From: HIMB114 sp008638005
Lineage (GTDB): Bacteria; Pseudomonadota; Alphaproteobacteria; Pelagibacterales; Pelagibacteraceae
Reading direction: 5' to 3'
DNA: 64,000 nt
Assembly: GCA_032681305.1 (NCBI GenBank)
Contig: CP136340.1
Coordinates: 682,001 to 746,000, forward strand
Shown: piece by piece, positions 36,194 through 44,812 of the stretch
How positions within the stretch are numbered: the first letter of the stretch is position 1
How the letters are laid out: every line of letters starts with the position of its first letter
Notes under the pieces: generated by a model
Seen by the model: the letters and a program-made list of their open reading frames with translations, nothing else
Told to the model about the DNA's origin: nothing
Database searches by the model: none
Position numbers and translations under genes: made by a program

Positions 36194-36663
36194 TGCTGGC
36201 TAGAAATTATTTGTGCTCGAATTGCAAAAGTTAACTGTTGTATTAAATTGGTAATAATATTTTCTTTTTCAATTCTTTTTACCTCATCATCTGTAGAAAC
36301 GTTATTTGTTACACTTATTACCCTGCTATCACTTAAACTTTCAGTTCCAATTAACTTATTTTCTTTATCAAATATTTGAAAATTAATTGTAACTGACACA
36401 CGTTCTTCCGTGGTTATTCCTGCTGTATCTTTAGTGACAGATGAAGAGCTTTCGTTGATATTTAATTTTAGTGAGTAAGCATTTTTCAGATTTTGTTCTA
36501 CAGGAATATTTAAATTACTTTTAAGATAATAGGTTAGACCGCTTGGTCCTTCAAAATCTATTTTATTAATTTTAACGCTACTTAAATCTACATTCTTCAA
36601 TATTGGGGAGAATCCACATGATGTTAGTAATAAAATAAAGAATATATAAAATGTTTTTTTCAT
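36190..36663 (-). CDS. lptE: LPS-assembly lipoprotein LptE-like
   Basis: A 157-residue lipoprotein. The signal peptide ends in the lipobox LLTSC, with the lipidated Cys at residue 16. LptE plugs the LptD barrel during lipopolysaccharide insertion. Sequence similarity is weak, so the call rests on the lipobox, size, and position between leuS and holA. Confidence 0.75.
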   Translation of the reverse strand: MKKTFYIFFILLLTSCGFSPILKNVDLSSVKINKIDFEGPSGLTYYLKSNLNIPVEQNLKNAYSLKLNINESSSSVTKDTAGITTEERVSVTINFQIFDKENKLIGTESLSDSRVISVTNNVSTDDEVKRIEKENIITNLIQQLTFAIRAQIISSQQ

Positions 36664-36665
36664 TT

Positions 36666-39221
36666 TTATTTAACCACGATATTAACCAATTTATTCTTAA
36701 CGTATATCTTTTTTAATATATTCTTTTCTGAAATTAATTTCTTTATGTTTTTCATTGCTATGGATTGATTGATGATACTCTCTTCATCCTGGTCGGGCAT
36801 TGTTTCTAATAATGCTTTCTTTTTTCCATTTATTTGGATCACAATATTTATTTTGTCATTTTTAATTAAGTCCTCATCATGAGTGGGCCAAGATGATTTA
36901 TGAATTTCCTGGTTCATATATAGCCTTTCCCAACATTCTGAAGCAACATGAGGAATAAATGGATAAATTAATATTAAAAAATCTTTGAATACTTTTAAAA
37001 GTACTGATTTTTCAGCTTTATTTTCATGGAGCATTTTTGAGACGAAATTAATAAACTCATAAAACTTAGCAACGGCAACATTAAAATGGAAATGTTCAAT
37101 ATTGTAGGTCGTTTCTTTAATCAGTTTATTTATTGCTCTTTGATAATTAATTTTTTCATCTTCATTAATAGTATGTTGGTCACCTATGTTTTTAATCATC
37201 TCAGAGATTGTCCATACTTTTTGAATAAATTTATATGACCCTGAAATTCCTTCGTCACTCCACTGAATATCTCTTTCTGGGGGGCTGTCCGATAATACAA
37301 ACCATCTAACTGCATCGGCGCCATACAAATGAATGACTGTTTCGGGATCAACAACATTTTTTTTTGACTTTGACATTGATTCTGAAGGTCCAACTACGAT
37401 TTTTTCTTTTGTGTTTTTTTCAAAAAATTCACCATTTTTTTCAATGACATCTTCTGGAAAAACCCAATCGCCCTTTAAGTCTTTAAAAGTTTTATGACAG
37501 ACCATTCCTTGAGTGAACAACCCTTTAAACGGTTCTTTAATTTCAAAATTTGTACCTTTTGTAATCGCTCGTGAAAAAAATCTTGAGTAAAGTAAATGTA
37601 ATATGGCGTGTTCGACACCACCAATATATTGATCTACTGGCATCCAATATCTTGCATCTTCTTCAGAAAACCCTTCGACTGAATTTCTACTTGAACAAAA
37701 TCTTAAAAAATACCAAGAAGAATCTACAAATGTATCAAGAGTATCAGTCTCTCTTATTAAAGTTTTTCCAGTCTTTGAGCATTTTTTAACTTTCCAATCT
37801 GGGTGGTGATCAAGAGGGTTGCCAGGTTTATTAAAATTTATATCTTCAGGTAATTTGACAGGTAGTTCCTCTTCAGGAACTGGGATTACATTTCCATCTT
37901 CATCATAAGTCACAGGAATAGGACAACCCCAATATCTTTGTCTAGAAATTCCCCAATCCCTTAGTCGATAAGTTGTTTTGGCTACTCCAATTTTTTTCTT
38001 TTCTATTTCCTCGATTATTTTTAATTTCCCCTTATCAACATCAAGATTATTTAAAAAATCGGAATTAATTATTTTTCCATCACCGGTATAAGCTTCATTA
38101 GTAATCTTGAAACCTTCACCTTTTTGATCAGCGGGCAATATTACAGGAATAACTTCTAAATTATATTTATTTGCAAAATCTAGATCTCTCTGATCGTGAC
38201 CTGGACAACCAAATATAGCTCCTGTTCCATATTCCATTAAAACAAAATTTGAGAAGAAAACTGGTAGAGTTTTATTTTTTATAAAAGGATGCTCAACTAG
38301 ATAATCAGTTTTGAAACCTAATTTTTCAGTTTTTGCGATTGCTTCATCGGTATTTCCTGTCTTATAAACTGTATCTTTAAAATTAATAAATTCACTTTCT
38401 TTTTCATATTTTTTTGAAAGAGGGTGATCAACCGCAAGAGCTATAAAAGAAGCTCCAAAAATAGTATCAGGCCTGGTTGTGAAAACAGATATAGTTTCTT
38501 TTTGTTCTTTGATTTTAAAATTAATTTCACAACCTATGGATTTACCAATCCAATTTTTTTGCATTATTTTTACTTTTTCAGGCCATTCTTTGAGAGTATT
38601 TAATGACTGATCAAGTTCATCCGCATAGGCAGTTATTTTAAAAAACCACTGAGAAAGTTTTTTTTGAACAACTTGAGCTCCTGATCGCCAGCCTTTTCCA
38701 TCGATAACTTGCTCGTTCGCGAGCACAGTATTGTCAACAGGATCCCAGTTTACTAAACTTTCTTTTTTATAAACTAATCCTTTTTTTAAGAGTTCTAAGA
38801 AAAATTTTTGTTGGTGTTTATAGTAATCTTCATTACAGGTTGATATTTCCCTTTCCCAGTCTATTGAGAAGCCTAGTAATTTTAATTGGTTCTTCATAGT
38901 TTCTATATTGTTTAATGTCCATTCTTTCGGGTGAAGTTTTTTTTGTATAGCCGCATTTTCTGCAGGCATCCCAAAAGAGTCCCAACCCATAGGATGTAAA
39001 ACATTAAATCCATTTAATCTTTTATAATTTGCAATCACATCTCCAAGTGTATAATTTCTAACATGCCCCATATGAATTTTGCCCGACGGGTATGGAAACA
39101 TTTCTAAACAATAATACTTGGGCTTCTCTCTTGACTGTGAGGCTTGAAAAGTATTGTTATTTTTCCAATATTCTTGCCACTTTTTATCAACGGTAGCTGG
39201 ATTAAACTTTTCAATATGCAT
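36666..39221 (-). CDS. leuS: Leucyl-tRNA synthetase
   Basis: An 851-residue class Ia synthetase of normal length. The HIGH-like motif is HMGHVRNYTLGD, the CP1 editing domain includes TTRPDTIFGASFIALAVDHP, and the KMSKS loop reads ESMSKSKKNVVDPE, with the first Lys replaced by Ser. An anticodon-binding domain and C-terminal extension are present. The Ser for Lys change also occurs in other bacterial LeuRS to my recollection, so it is not necessarily inactivating. Confidence 0.96.
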   Translation of the reverse strand: MHIEKFNPATVDKKWQEYWKNNNTFQASQSREKPKYYCLEMFPYPSGKIHMGHVRNYTLGDVIANYKRLNGFNVLHPMGWDSFGMPAENAAIQKKLHPKEWTLNNIETMKNQLKLLGFSIDWEREISTCNEDYYKHQQKFFLELLKKGLVYKKESLVNWDPVDNTVLANEQVIDGKGWRSGAQVVQKKLSQWFFKITAYADELDQSLNTLKEWPEKVKIMQKNWIGKSIGCEINFKIKEQKETISVFTTRPDTIFGASFIALAVDHPLSKKYEKESEFINFKDTVYKTGNTDEAIAKTEKLGFKTDYLVEHPFIKNKTLPVFFSNFVLMEYGTGAIFGCPGHDQRDLDFANKYNLEVIPVILPADQKGEGFKITNEAYTGDGKIINSDFLNNLDVDKGKLKIIEEIEKKKIGVAKTTYRLRDWGISRQRYWGCPIPVTYDEDGNVIPVPEEELPVKLPEDINFNKPGNPLDHHPDWKVKKCSKTGKTLIRETDTLDTFVDSSWYFLRFCSSRNSVEGFSEEDARYWMPVDQYIGGVEHAILHLLYSRFFSRAITKGTNFEIKEPFKGLFTQGMVCHKTFKDLKGDWVFPEDVIEKNGEFFEKNTKEKIVVGPSESMSKSKKNVVDPETVIHLYGADAVRWFVLSDSPPERDIQWSDEGISGSYKFIQKVWTISEMIKNIGDQHTINEDEKINYQRAINKLIKETTYNIEHFHFNVAVAKFYEFINFVSKMLHENKAEKSVLLKVFKDFLILIYPFIPHVASECWERLYMNQEIHKSSWPTHDEDLIKNDKINIVIQINGKKKALLETMPDQDEESIINQSIAMKNIKKLISEKNILKKIYVKNKLVNIVVK

Positions 39222-39238
39222 GGCCAGAATTTACTTAT

Positions 39239-39820
39239 TTAATTATCTGTAGCAATTAATTTAAGAAAAGAAATTAATTTTTTATTTAATTGTTTCTCAA
39301 TAAAACTTATCGAGGAAAACCCAGGACTATTTGAAACTATAATTTTATTGATATTTTTTTCATTAATCCCACCCAACGCATGTATTTTTGCTTTATTGTA
39401 AAAACTTGATTTAATTTTTCTATAAAAGTTTAGACCAATACCCCTTTTTGAATATTCTGAAAATGTATCAAATATTGGAGATAAAAATATTTCCTTACAT
39501 CCTTGCGAAATTTTTTTTCTGATTTCAACCTCATTATGAGCTGAACCAATAATATTAAATCTTGTATTAGAAAAATATTTTTTTGTATTAAAGCTAGGTA
39601 AGTAGATTCCGTTACAATTAAGACGTACTGCTAATTTTTCATCATTAGAGATGTAAAACTTAAATCGTTTTTTTTTACAGTATCTTGAGAGTATAGCTGC
39701 ATTTTTCTCATAATTTTCTTTTTTATAATTTCTATAAATAATATTTATATTCTTTAATTGATTAAGGTTTTCTTTTTGAGTATCGTTTAATTCGTTTATA
39801 TAAAAATAAATTTTTAACAC
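39239..39820 (-). CDS. ThiE/TenI-like protein (degenerate thiamine-phosphate synthase family)
   Basis: A TIM-barrel protein of the ThiE/TenI family. HALGGINEKNIN and FLSPIFDTFSEYSKRGIGLNFYRK (piece LSPIFDTFSEYS) correspond to conserved ThiE blocks. The usual HLGQ segment reads YLPS, and other catalytic residues are not obvious. It may therefore not be a true thiamine-phosphate synthase. The start is placed at a GTG at 39820 (coding VLKIYFYIN), because the ATG at 39859 would overlap the divergent yggS start; that choice is tentative. Confidence 0.65.
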   Translation of the reverse strand: MLKIYFYINELNDTQKENLNQLKNINIIYRNYKKENYEKNAAILSRYCKKKRFKFYISNDEKLAVRLNCNGIYLPSFNTKKYFSNTRFNIIGSAHNEVEIRKKISQGCKEIFLSPIFDTFSEYSKRGIGLNFYRKIKSSFYNKAKIHALGGINEKNINKIIVSNSPGFSSISFIEKQLNKKLISFLKLIATDN

Positions 39821-39826
39821 AGAACT

Positions 39827-40462
39827 ATGAGTATAGTACAAAACTTTAAAAATATTCAAAAAGAATTATTAGAAAATAATTTAAATTCAAAAATTATTGC
39901 TGTTAGCAAAACATTCGAATTAAATCATATTCAGCCTCTTATTGATCATGGACACATGATCTATGGCGAAAATAAAGTTCAAGAGGCTAAAAGAAAATGG
40001 GAAGAAACTCAAAAACAAAATAGTAATCTTGAACTTCATTTAATTGGAGGTTTACAAACAAATAAAGCAAAAGATGCAGTCAAAACATTTAAATTTATTC
40101 ATTCAGTAGATCGAGAAAAATTAATTAATGCCTTGGCTTCCGCAGAGGTCGCTTTGGCAATTAGAAGAAAATATTTTTTACAAATTAACACCGGTGAAGA
40201 AGATCAAAAATCTGGATCAAATATTGAAGCGGCTTTTGATTTATATCAATATGCTAAAAATAAATTAAATATTGTAGGACTTATGTGTATCCCTCCTGTA
40301 GATGAACCCGCCAAAAAACATTTTGAAATTTTATGTGAGTTATCTAAAAAATTAAATTTAAGTGAATTAAGCATGGGCATGAGTCATGATTATATCGAAG
40401 CTGGGCTTTGTGGGGCAACTTATATTCGGGTAGGTAGTAAAATTTTTGGAGAAAGAGGTTAG
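39827..40462 (+). CDS. YggS family PLP homeostasis protein
   Basis: A 211-residue alanine-racemase-fold protein that binds pyridoxal phosphate and helps maintain PLP balance. The Schiff-base Lys is in IIAVSKTF. GENKVQEAKRKWE, HLIGGLQTNK and SMGMSHDYIEAG are family signatures. It shares TTAG stop bases with the convergent L,D-transpeptidase gene. Confidence 0.92.
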   Translation: MSIVQNFKNIQKELLENNLNSKIIAVSKTFELNHIQPLIDHGHMIYGENKVQEAKRKWEETQKQNSNLELHLIGGLQTNKAKDAVKTFKFIHSVDREKLINALASAEVALAIRRKYFLQINTGEEDQKSGSNIEAAFDLYQYAKNKLNIVGLMCIPPVDEPAKKHFEILCELSKKLNLSELSMGMSHDYIEAGLCGATYIRVGSKIFGERG

Positions 40463-40950
40463 GCTACAATTTTAATTTTAGTTTTTTTCGATATTGTTTT
40501 TAGCACTTCTAACAAATCATTTTTTTTTAATCCTATACAACCCATCGTTCCCGAATAGTTTTTTTTTGCCAAATGGATAAAAATTGCGCTACCTTTATTT
40601 TTTACAATTGGTCTCGTATTATAATTAATCACTATAATAATATCGTAAAGATTATCTTTTCTAAAAAGTTTTTCCTTATTTTTATCCTTTGTAAAAATTA
40701 ATTTATTATAGAATTTGCTATTGGGATCATCACACCAACACATGTGTTTTTTAATAATATATTTTTTGAGTTTTGTTTTGATGTTTTTTGTTCTGTCTTT
40801 TCGATAAAAGACTTTTCCAAGAGAAAATGTACCTGAAGGGGTTTTTTGATCACCCTCCCTTTTGTTTTTTGTAATACCCTTTTTCCCTAAAGCACACTTA
40901 TAAAGCTTTTTTTTGTGTATAAGCGTACCGTTTTTATTTACTATGATCAT
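40459..40950 (-). CDS. L,D-transpeptidase (YkuD family), no signal peptide
   Basis: A 163-residue YkuD-fold protein. The catalytic block is IFIHLAKKNYSGTMGCIGL, with the active-site Cys in GCIGL and the upstream His. TPSGTFSLG is the usual substrate-side strand. Family members make 3-3 cross-links in peptidoglycan. No signal peptide is visible, as in other members of this cytoplasm-like subgroup (COG3786), so export is unclear. It diverges from the response-regulator-like gene. Confidence 0.86.
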   Translation of the reverse strand: MIIVNKNGTLIHKKKLYKCALGKKGITKNKREGDQKTPSGTFSLGKVFYRKDRTKNIKTKLKKYIIKKHMCWCDDPNSKFYNKLIFTKDKNKEKLFRKDNLYDIIIVINYNTRPIVKNKGSAIFIHLAKKNYSGTMGCIGLKKNDLLEVLKTISKKTKIKIVA

Positions 40951-40971
40951 ATAAATTTATATTTTAATTCT

Positions 40972-41622
40972 ATGCAAAACTACTCAATCATTACTGTGGG
41001 GTCATCTGTTTTTTTTGAATGTATGAAAGAGCAAAAAAGTGAGTATAATTTACAAAATTTGAAAAATTTTAAAGAGGTAAAAGAGATCCTCAAAACGCCT
41101 CTTATAGATATCTATGTATTCTTATTCTTTATTGACGACTTAGAAAAACTAGATTTGAAAGAATTAAAAAAAATTAAATATCCAAAAATTTTTTTTTCTA
41201 AAAAAAGTGACAATTTTAAAACAATTAAAAAAGACAATGTTTTAAGCAGTTTTTTAGTATTGCCTATCAATTATCAAGATTTAGAAAAAATTATTAAACT
41301 TGTAATTTTAAAATTCAAATTTTTATTCCAATCCAAATTAGAAATTGGAAAATATCAAATAGATAAAAATGAAAGAACTATTTCTTTCGGAAAAAAATCA
41401 GTGAAATTAACCGAGAGAGAATTGGATATTATTTTATATTTATCAGGAAAAAAAGAAGGAGCCTCAAAGCAAGAAATTATGAAAGATATTTGGGCTCATG
41501 GAGAAGAAATAGATTCTCATACATATGAAACTCATCTCTATCGTTTAAGACAGAAAATTCAAAGTAAACTTAAAGATAAAACATTTATCTCTGTAGAAGA
41601 TGGAAAATATTCCATTACTTAA
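40972..41622 (+). CDS. Response-regulator-like protein with degenerate receiver and winged-helix domain
   Basis: A 216-residue protein. The C-terminal half is an OmpR/PhoB-type winged helix (KSVKLTERELDIILYLSG, then IWAHGEEIDSHTYETHLYRLRQKI in pieces). The N-terminal half resembles a receiver but lacks a clear acidic pocket and phospho-acceptor pattern. The start is the ATG at 40972, because the earlier in-frame ATG lies inside the divergent gene. Its TAA overlaps the photolyase ATG (TAATG at 41620-41624), suggesting one operon. Homologues sit beside yggS and L,D-transpeptidase in other alphaproteobacteria, to my recollection. Confidence 0.8.
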   Translation: MQNYSIITVGSSVFFECMKEQKSEYNLQNLKNFKEVKEILKTPLIDIYVFLFFIDDLEKLDLKELKKIKYPKIFFSKKSDNFKTIKKDNVLSSFLVLPINYQDLEKIIKLVILKFKFLFQSKLEIGKYQIDKNERTISFGKKSVKLTERELDIILYLSGKKEGASKQEIMKDIWAHGEEIDSHTYETHLYRLRQKIQSKLKDKTFISVEDGKYSIT

Positions 41623-43106
41623 TGAAAGAATTATTTATTGTTTTAGGAAATCAGCTCTTTCATCCAAAATATTTTAAAGATTATAAGTCTTCTCTAATAT
41701 ATCTATCCGAGGATTTTGGCCTTTGTACATTTGAAAAACATCATAAGCAAAAGATTGTTTTTTTCCTTTCTTCAATGCGATCATTTAGAGATGAATTGGA
41801 AAAAAATGGCCATCAAGTAATTTATAAAAAAATCGAAGAAAAAGATTTTAAAGAAAGTTATATAAAAAAATTAGATCACGTTTTAAAAAAAAATAAAATA
41901 GATTGTGTTAGATTTTTTGAAATTGAAGATAAACCGTTTGAAAAAATAATTACCTCTTTTTTAAAAAAAGAAAAAATTAATTACAAAGTCTTAAAAACAC
42001 CAATGTTTTTAAGTAGTCGCGAGGATTTTAAAAATTATCTTAAAACATCTAAGAAGCCTTTTATGGCTAATTTTTATAAAGTGCAGAGAACAAAATTTAA
42101 TATTTTAATTAATAAAGATAAAACACCCAAAGGTGGAAAGTGGAGTTTTGACAGCGATAACAGAAAGAAACTTCCAAAAGATATTAAATTACCCAAACAG
42201 CCAGTTTTTAAAGAAACGGAGCACACAAAAAAACTTAAGCAAATAGTTGATGAAAAATTTTCTAAACACCCTGGAGATATTAAGCAGTTTTGGATTGGAA
42301 CGACGCGAAAAGATGCAAAGACAGTTCTAGATAATTTTTTAAAAAATAAACTCAGTTTATTTGGTGATTATGAAGATGCCGTAGATCAAAGAGACCACAT
42401 TTTATTTCATAGCGCACTTAGTCCTTTAATTAATAATGGTTTGATTACACCAGAGGAGATTTTAGATGAGCTCATGAAATATGAGAAAAAAGTGAGCATT
42501 AATTCTTTCGAAGGTTATTTGAGACAAGTGATTGGTTGGAGAGAATTTATGAGGGGAATTTATCAAAATTTTGATGATAAAATGCAAAAATCAAATTTTT
42601 TTAATCATCGCAATAAAATGAAAAACACTTGGTACGAAGGTACTACCGGTTTAGATCCTTTAGATCATGCAATTAGAAATGCAAAAAATTATGCTTGGTC
42701 TCATCACATTGAAAGATTAATGATTTTATCAAATATTATGAATCTCTGTGAAATAGAACCGAAGCAGGTTTATAAATGGTTTATGGAAATGTTTATGGAC
42801 TCATCAGATTGGGTCATGTCTCCAAATGTTTATGGAATGGGATTGTTTAGTGATGGAGGTACTTTTGCCACTAAACCTTATATTTGTGGATCTGCATATT
42901 TTTTAAAGATGATGGATTTTAAAAAAGGGCCTTGGTGCATTATTATGGACGGGTTGTATTGGAGATTTATAGATAAAAATAAAGTATTTTTTAATAAAAA
43001 TCCGCGCTTATCAATGATGGTAAGAATATTAGAAAAAATGAAACCAGAAAGAAAAAAAGATATTTTTAATGCTGCAAACTCTTTTATAAAATCTAATACG
43101 TTATGA
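41622..43106 (+). CDS. Cryptochrome/photolyase family protein (FeS-BCP-like clade)
   Basis: A 494-residue DASH-unlike photolyase of the prokaryotic PhrB/CryB (deoxyribodipyrimidine photolyase-related) group. FAD-region motifs include GYLRQVIGWREFMRG, YAWSHHIERLMILSN and SPNVYGMGLFSDGG. In PhrB four Cys bind a [4Fe-4S] cluster. Here the usual CxxC segment reads DFKKGPW, and only Cys in NLCEIE, YICGS and GPWCIIMDG are near. The cluster may be lost or altered. It is translationally coupled to the response-regulator-like gene. Confidence 0.88.
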   Translation: MKELFIVLGNQLFHPKYFKDYKSSLIYLSEDFGLCTFEKHHKQKIVFFLSSMRSFRDELEKNGHQVIYKKIEEKDFKESYIKKLDHVLKKNKIDCVRFFEIEDKPFEKIITSFLKKEKINYKVLKTPMFLSSREDFKNYLKTSKKPFMANFYKVQRTKFNILINKDKTPKGGKWSFDSDNRKKLPKDIKLPKQPVFKETEHTKKLKQIVDEKFSKHPGDIKQFWIGTTRKDAKTVLDNFLKNKLSLFGDYEDAVDQRDHILFHSALSPLINNGLITPEEILDELMKYEKKVSINSFEGYLRQVIGWREFMRGIYQNFDDKMQKSNFFNHRNKMKNTWYEGTTGLDPLDHAIRNAKNYAWSHHIERLMILSNIMNLCEIEPKQVYKWFMEMFMDSSDWVMSPNVYGMGLFSDGGTFATKPYICGSAYFLKMMDFKKGPWCIIMDGLYWRFIDKNKVFFNKNPRLSMMVRILEKMKPERKKDIFNAANSFIKSNTL

Positions 43107-43225
43107 AAAATAAAAATCCTATCGCTAAGGATTTAAGGTCTTCAAAATATAAAAAAAGAGTTGTTCAGCCCAAAAAAGGAAAAGGCAGTTTTAAAAGAAA
43201 AAAAGGTAAGCTAAATTCAGTCTAG
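43103..43225 (+). CDS. ArfA-like small basic protein (possible ribosome rescue factor)
   Basis: A 40-residue, strongly basic protein that begins on ATG 43103 overlapping the photolyase stop (ATGA). Its core RVVQPKKGKGSFKRKKG resembles the KKGKGSYMRK segment of E. coli ArfA, and NPIAKDLRSSKYKKRVV aligns with the ArfA region that precedes it. ArfA recruits RF2 to ribosomes stalled on mRNAs lacking a stop codon. It is shorter than mature E. coli ArfA and ends at a normal TAG overlapping the convergent kinase gene by 9 bases. The family call is from motif recall only. Confidence 0.6.
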   Translation: MKNKNPIAKDLRSSKYKKRVVQPKKGKGSFKRKKGKLNSV

Positions 43226-44146
43226 ACGAGCACCAATTTTTTGTATGATTTTAGATGCCATTTCTGTACCAAGTTTAAGGCTTTCATGTGGATTTTTGTT
43301 ATTGGTATATCCATGTAAAAATCCTGCAGCAAAAAGATCTCCTGCTCCGGTAAGATCAATAAGATTTAAATTTGTTTTTGCTTGTGTTTCAAACACATCA
43401 TCTCCATCTAAGGCCATTGAACCCTTATCCGAACGAGTAATAATGAAAAGTTTATTTAGTGACTTTCCAAACTCAATAACCTCGTCAAAACTTTTTGCAT
43501 CGATAAGTGACATTGCCTCTTTCTCATTAGAAAAAATAATATCTAATTTATTTTTTACTAAATCTAAAAAACTGCTTTTATGTCGGTCGACACAAAATGG
43601 ATCAGAAAGTGACATGGCCGACTTATTTGCGAAAGAAAGGGCTTTCCCAAAAGCTTTTGTTGGTCCCCCTTCATCCCACAAATAACCTTCTAGAAATGTA
43701 ATCTCAGAAGCTTTAACTGCTTGTTCATCAATATCTTGTTCATCAATTTGTCCTGCAATCCCTAAAAAAGTACACATTGTTCTTTCAGAGTCTGGAGTAA
43801 TTAAGATTAAGCAAGTACCCGTTGGAATATTTTCTTCTTTAATTTTGTAAAAATATTCAACATTTTCTTTTTTTAAACCTTCTATATATTTCTGTCCAAG
43901 AACATCGGAATTGACTTTACCAATAAATCCAACGTGATCACCGAGTTGTGACATCCCAACAATAGAATTAGCAACAGATCCGCCAGAAACAGTATTTTCA
44001 ATTTTTAAATTTAATAAAAGTTTTTTAAACTCTTGTTCATCAATTAATTTCATTGTTCCTTTTGTAAGATTATGATCTTGTATAAATTGATCATTAACTT
44101 TACATAAAACATCTACGATTGCGTTACCTACTCCTAGTACTTTCAT
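43217..44146 (-). CDS. PfkB family sugar/nucleoside kinase (adenosine-kinase-like)
   Basis: A 309-residue ribokinase-fold enzyme. The N-terminal GVGNAIVDVLCK and SGGSVANSIVGMSQLG resemble adenosine kinase. The catalytic signature DLTGAGDLFAAGFLHGY is complete. The true substrate (adenosine or a sugar) is not determined. It is one base from the nth gene upstream on the same strand. Confidence 0.88.
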   Translation of the reverse strand: MKVLGVGNAIVDVLCKVNDQFIQDHNLTKGTMKLIDEQEFKKLLLNLKIENTVSGGSVANSIVGMSQLGDHVGFIGKVNSDVLGQKYIEGLKKENVEYFYKIKEENIPTGTCLILITPDSERTMCTFLGIAGQIDEQDIDEQAVKASEITFLEGYLWDEGGPTKAFGKALSFANKSAMSLSDPFCVDRHKSSFLDLVKNKLDIIFSNEKEAMSLIDAKSFDEVIEFGKSLNKLFIITRSDKGSMALDGDDVFETQAKTNLNLIDLTGAGDLFAAGFLHGYTNNKNPHESLKLGTEMASKIIQKIGARLD

Positions 44147-44147
44147 T

Positions 44148-44807
44148 TTAAGCTTTCTTGGTTAAAATTGGCCTTTTTCTGTTTGGATTGCATTGTTTAC
44201 ATATTTTACATTTTAAGCCAAAGCAATCCCTGGCTTTGCAAAATTCCCTTCCATAAAAAATAATTTGTAAATGTAGCTTGTTCCAGTTTTTTTTGGGAAA
44301 AAGATCTTTCAAATCCTTTTCAGTCTGAGCGACGTTTTTACCATTTGTTAATCCCCATCTTTGTGCGAGTCGATGAATATGAGTATCCACCGGAAAAGCT
44401 GGATAACCAAATCCTTGTGACATCACCACACTTGCAGTTTTATGTCCAACTCCAGGCAATGCTTCAAGTTCTTCAAAAGTTTTAGGAACTGTTCCATTAT
44501 GTTTATCAATGAGAATTTTTGATAGGCAATAAACACTTTTTGATTTCATTCTAAAAAGACCAATTTTTTGAATGAGTTTTTCTATTTTTTTTTGACCTAA
44601 TTTTACAAAGTGTTCTGGCTTATAGTATTTTGGATAAATATTTTTTGTAACATTATTAACATTCAAGTCTGTACATTGCGCAGACAATAATACTGAAATT
44701 AAGAGAGTGAAATTATTAGTGTGGGTTAGGGGAGAAGGTGTTCTAGGATATAGTTTGTTAAGTTCTTTAAGTATTATTTTTGCTTTATCTTTTTTCTCTA
44801 ATTTCAC
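44148..44807 (-). CDS. nth: Endonuclease III
   Basis: Base-excision repair glycosylase/AP lyase for oxidised pyrimidines. The 219 residues contain the helix-hairpin-helix LEALPGVGHKTASVVMSQGFG (pieces LPGVGHKTAS), catalytic Lys in that helix and catalytic Asp in FPVDTHIHRLAQRWGL. The C-terminal cluster loop CKARDCFGLKCKICKQC has five Cys with spacing unlike the usual C-x6-C-x2-C-x5-C. The iron-sulfur ligands may be rearranged. Confidence 0.93.
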   Translation of the reverse strand: MKLEKKDKAKIILKELNKLYPRTPSPLTHTNNFTLLISVLLSAQCTDLNVNNVTKNIYPKYYKPEHFVKLGQKKIEKLIQKIGLFRMKSKSVYCLSKILIDKHNGTVPKTFEELEALPGVGHKTASVVMSQGFGYPAFPVDTHIHRLAQRWGLTNGKNVAQTEKDLKDLFPKKNWNKLHLQIIFYGREFCKARDCFGLKCKICKQCNPNRKRPILTKKA

Positions 44808-44812
44808 AAAAA

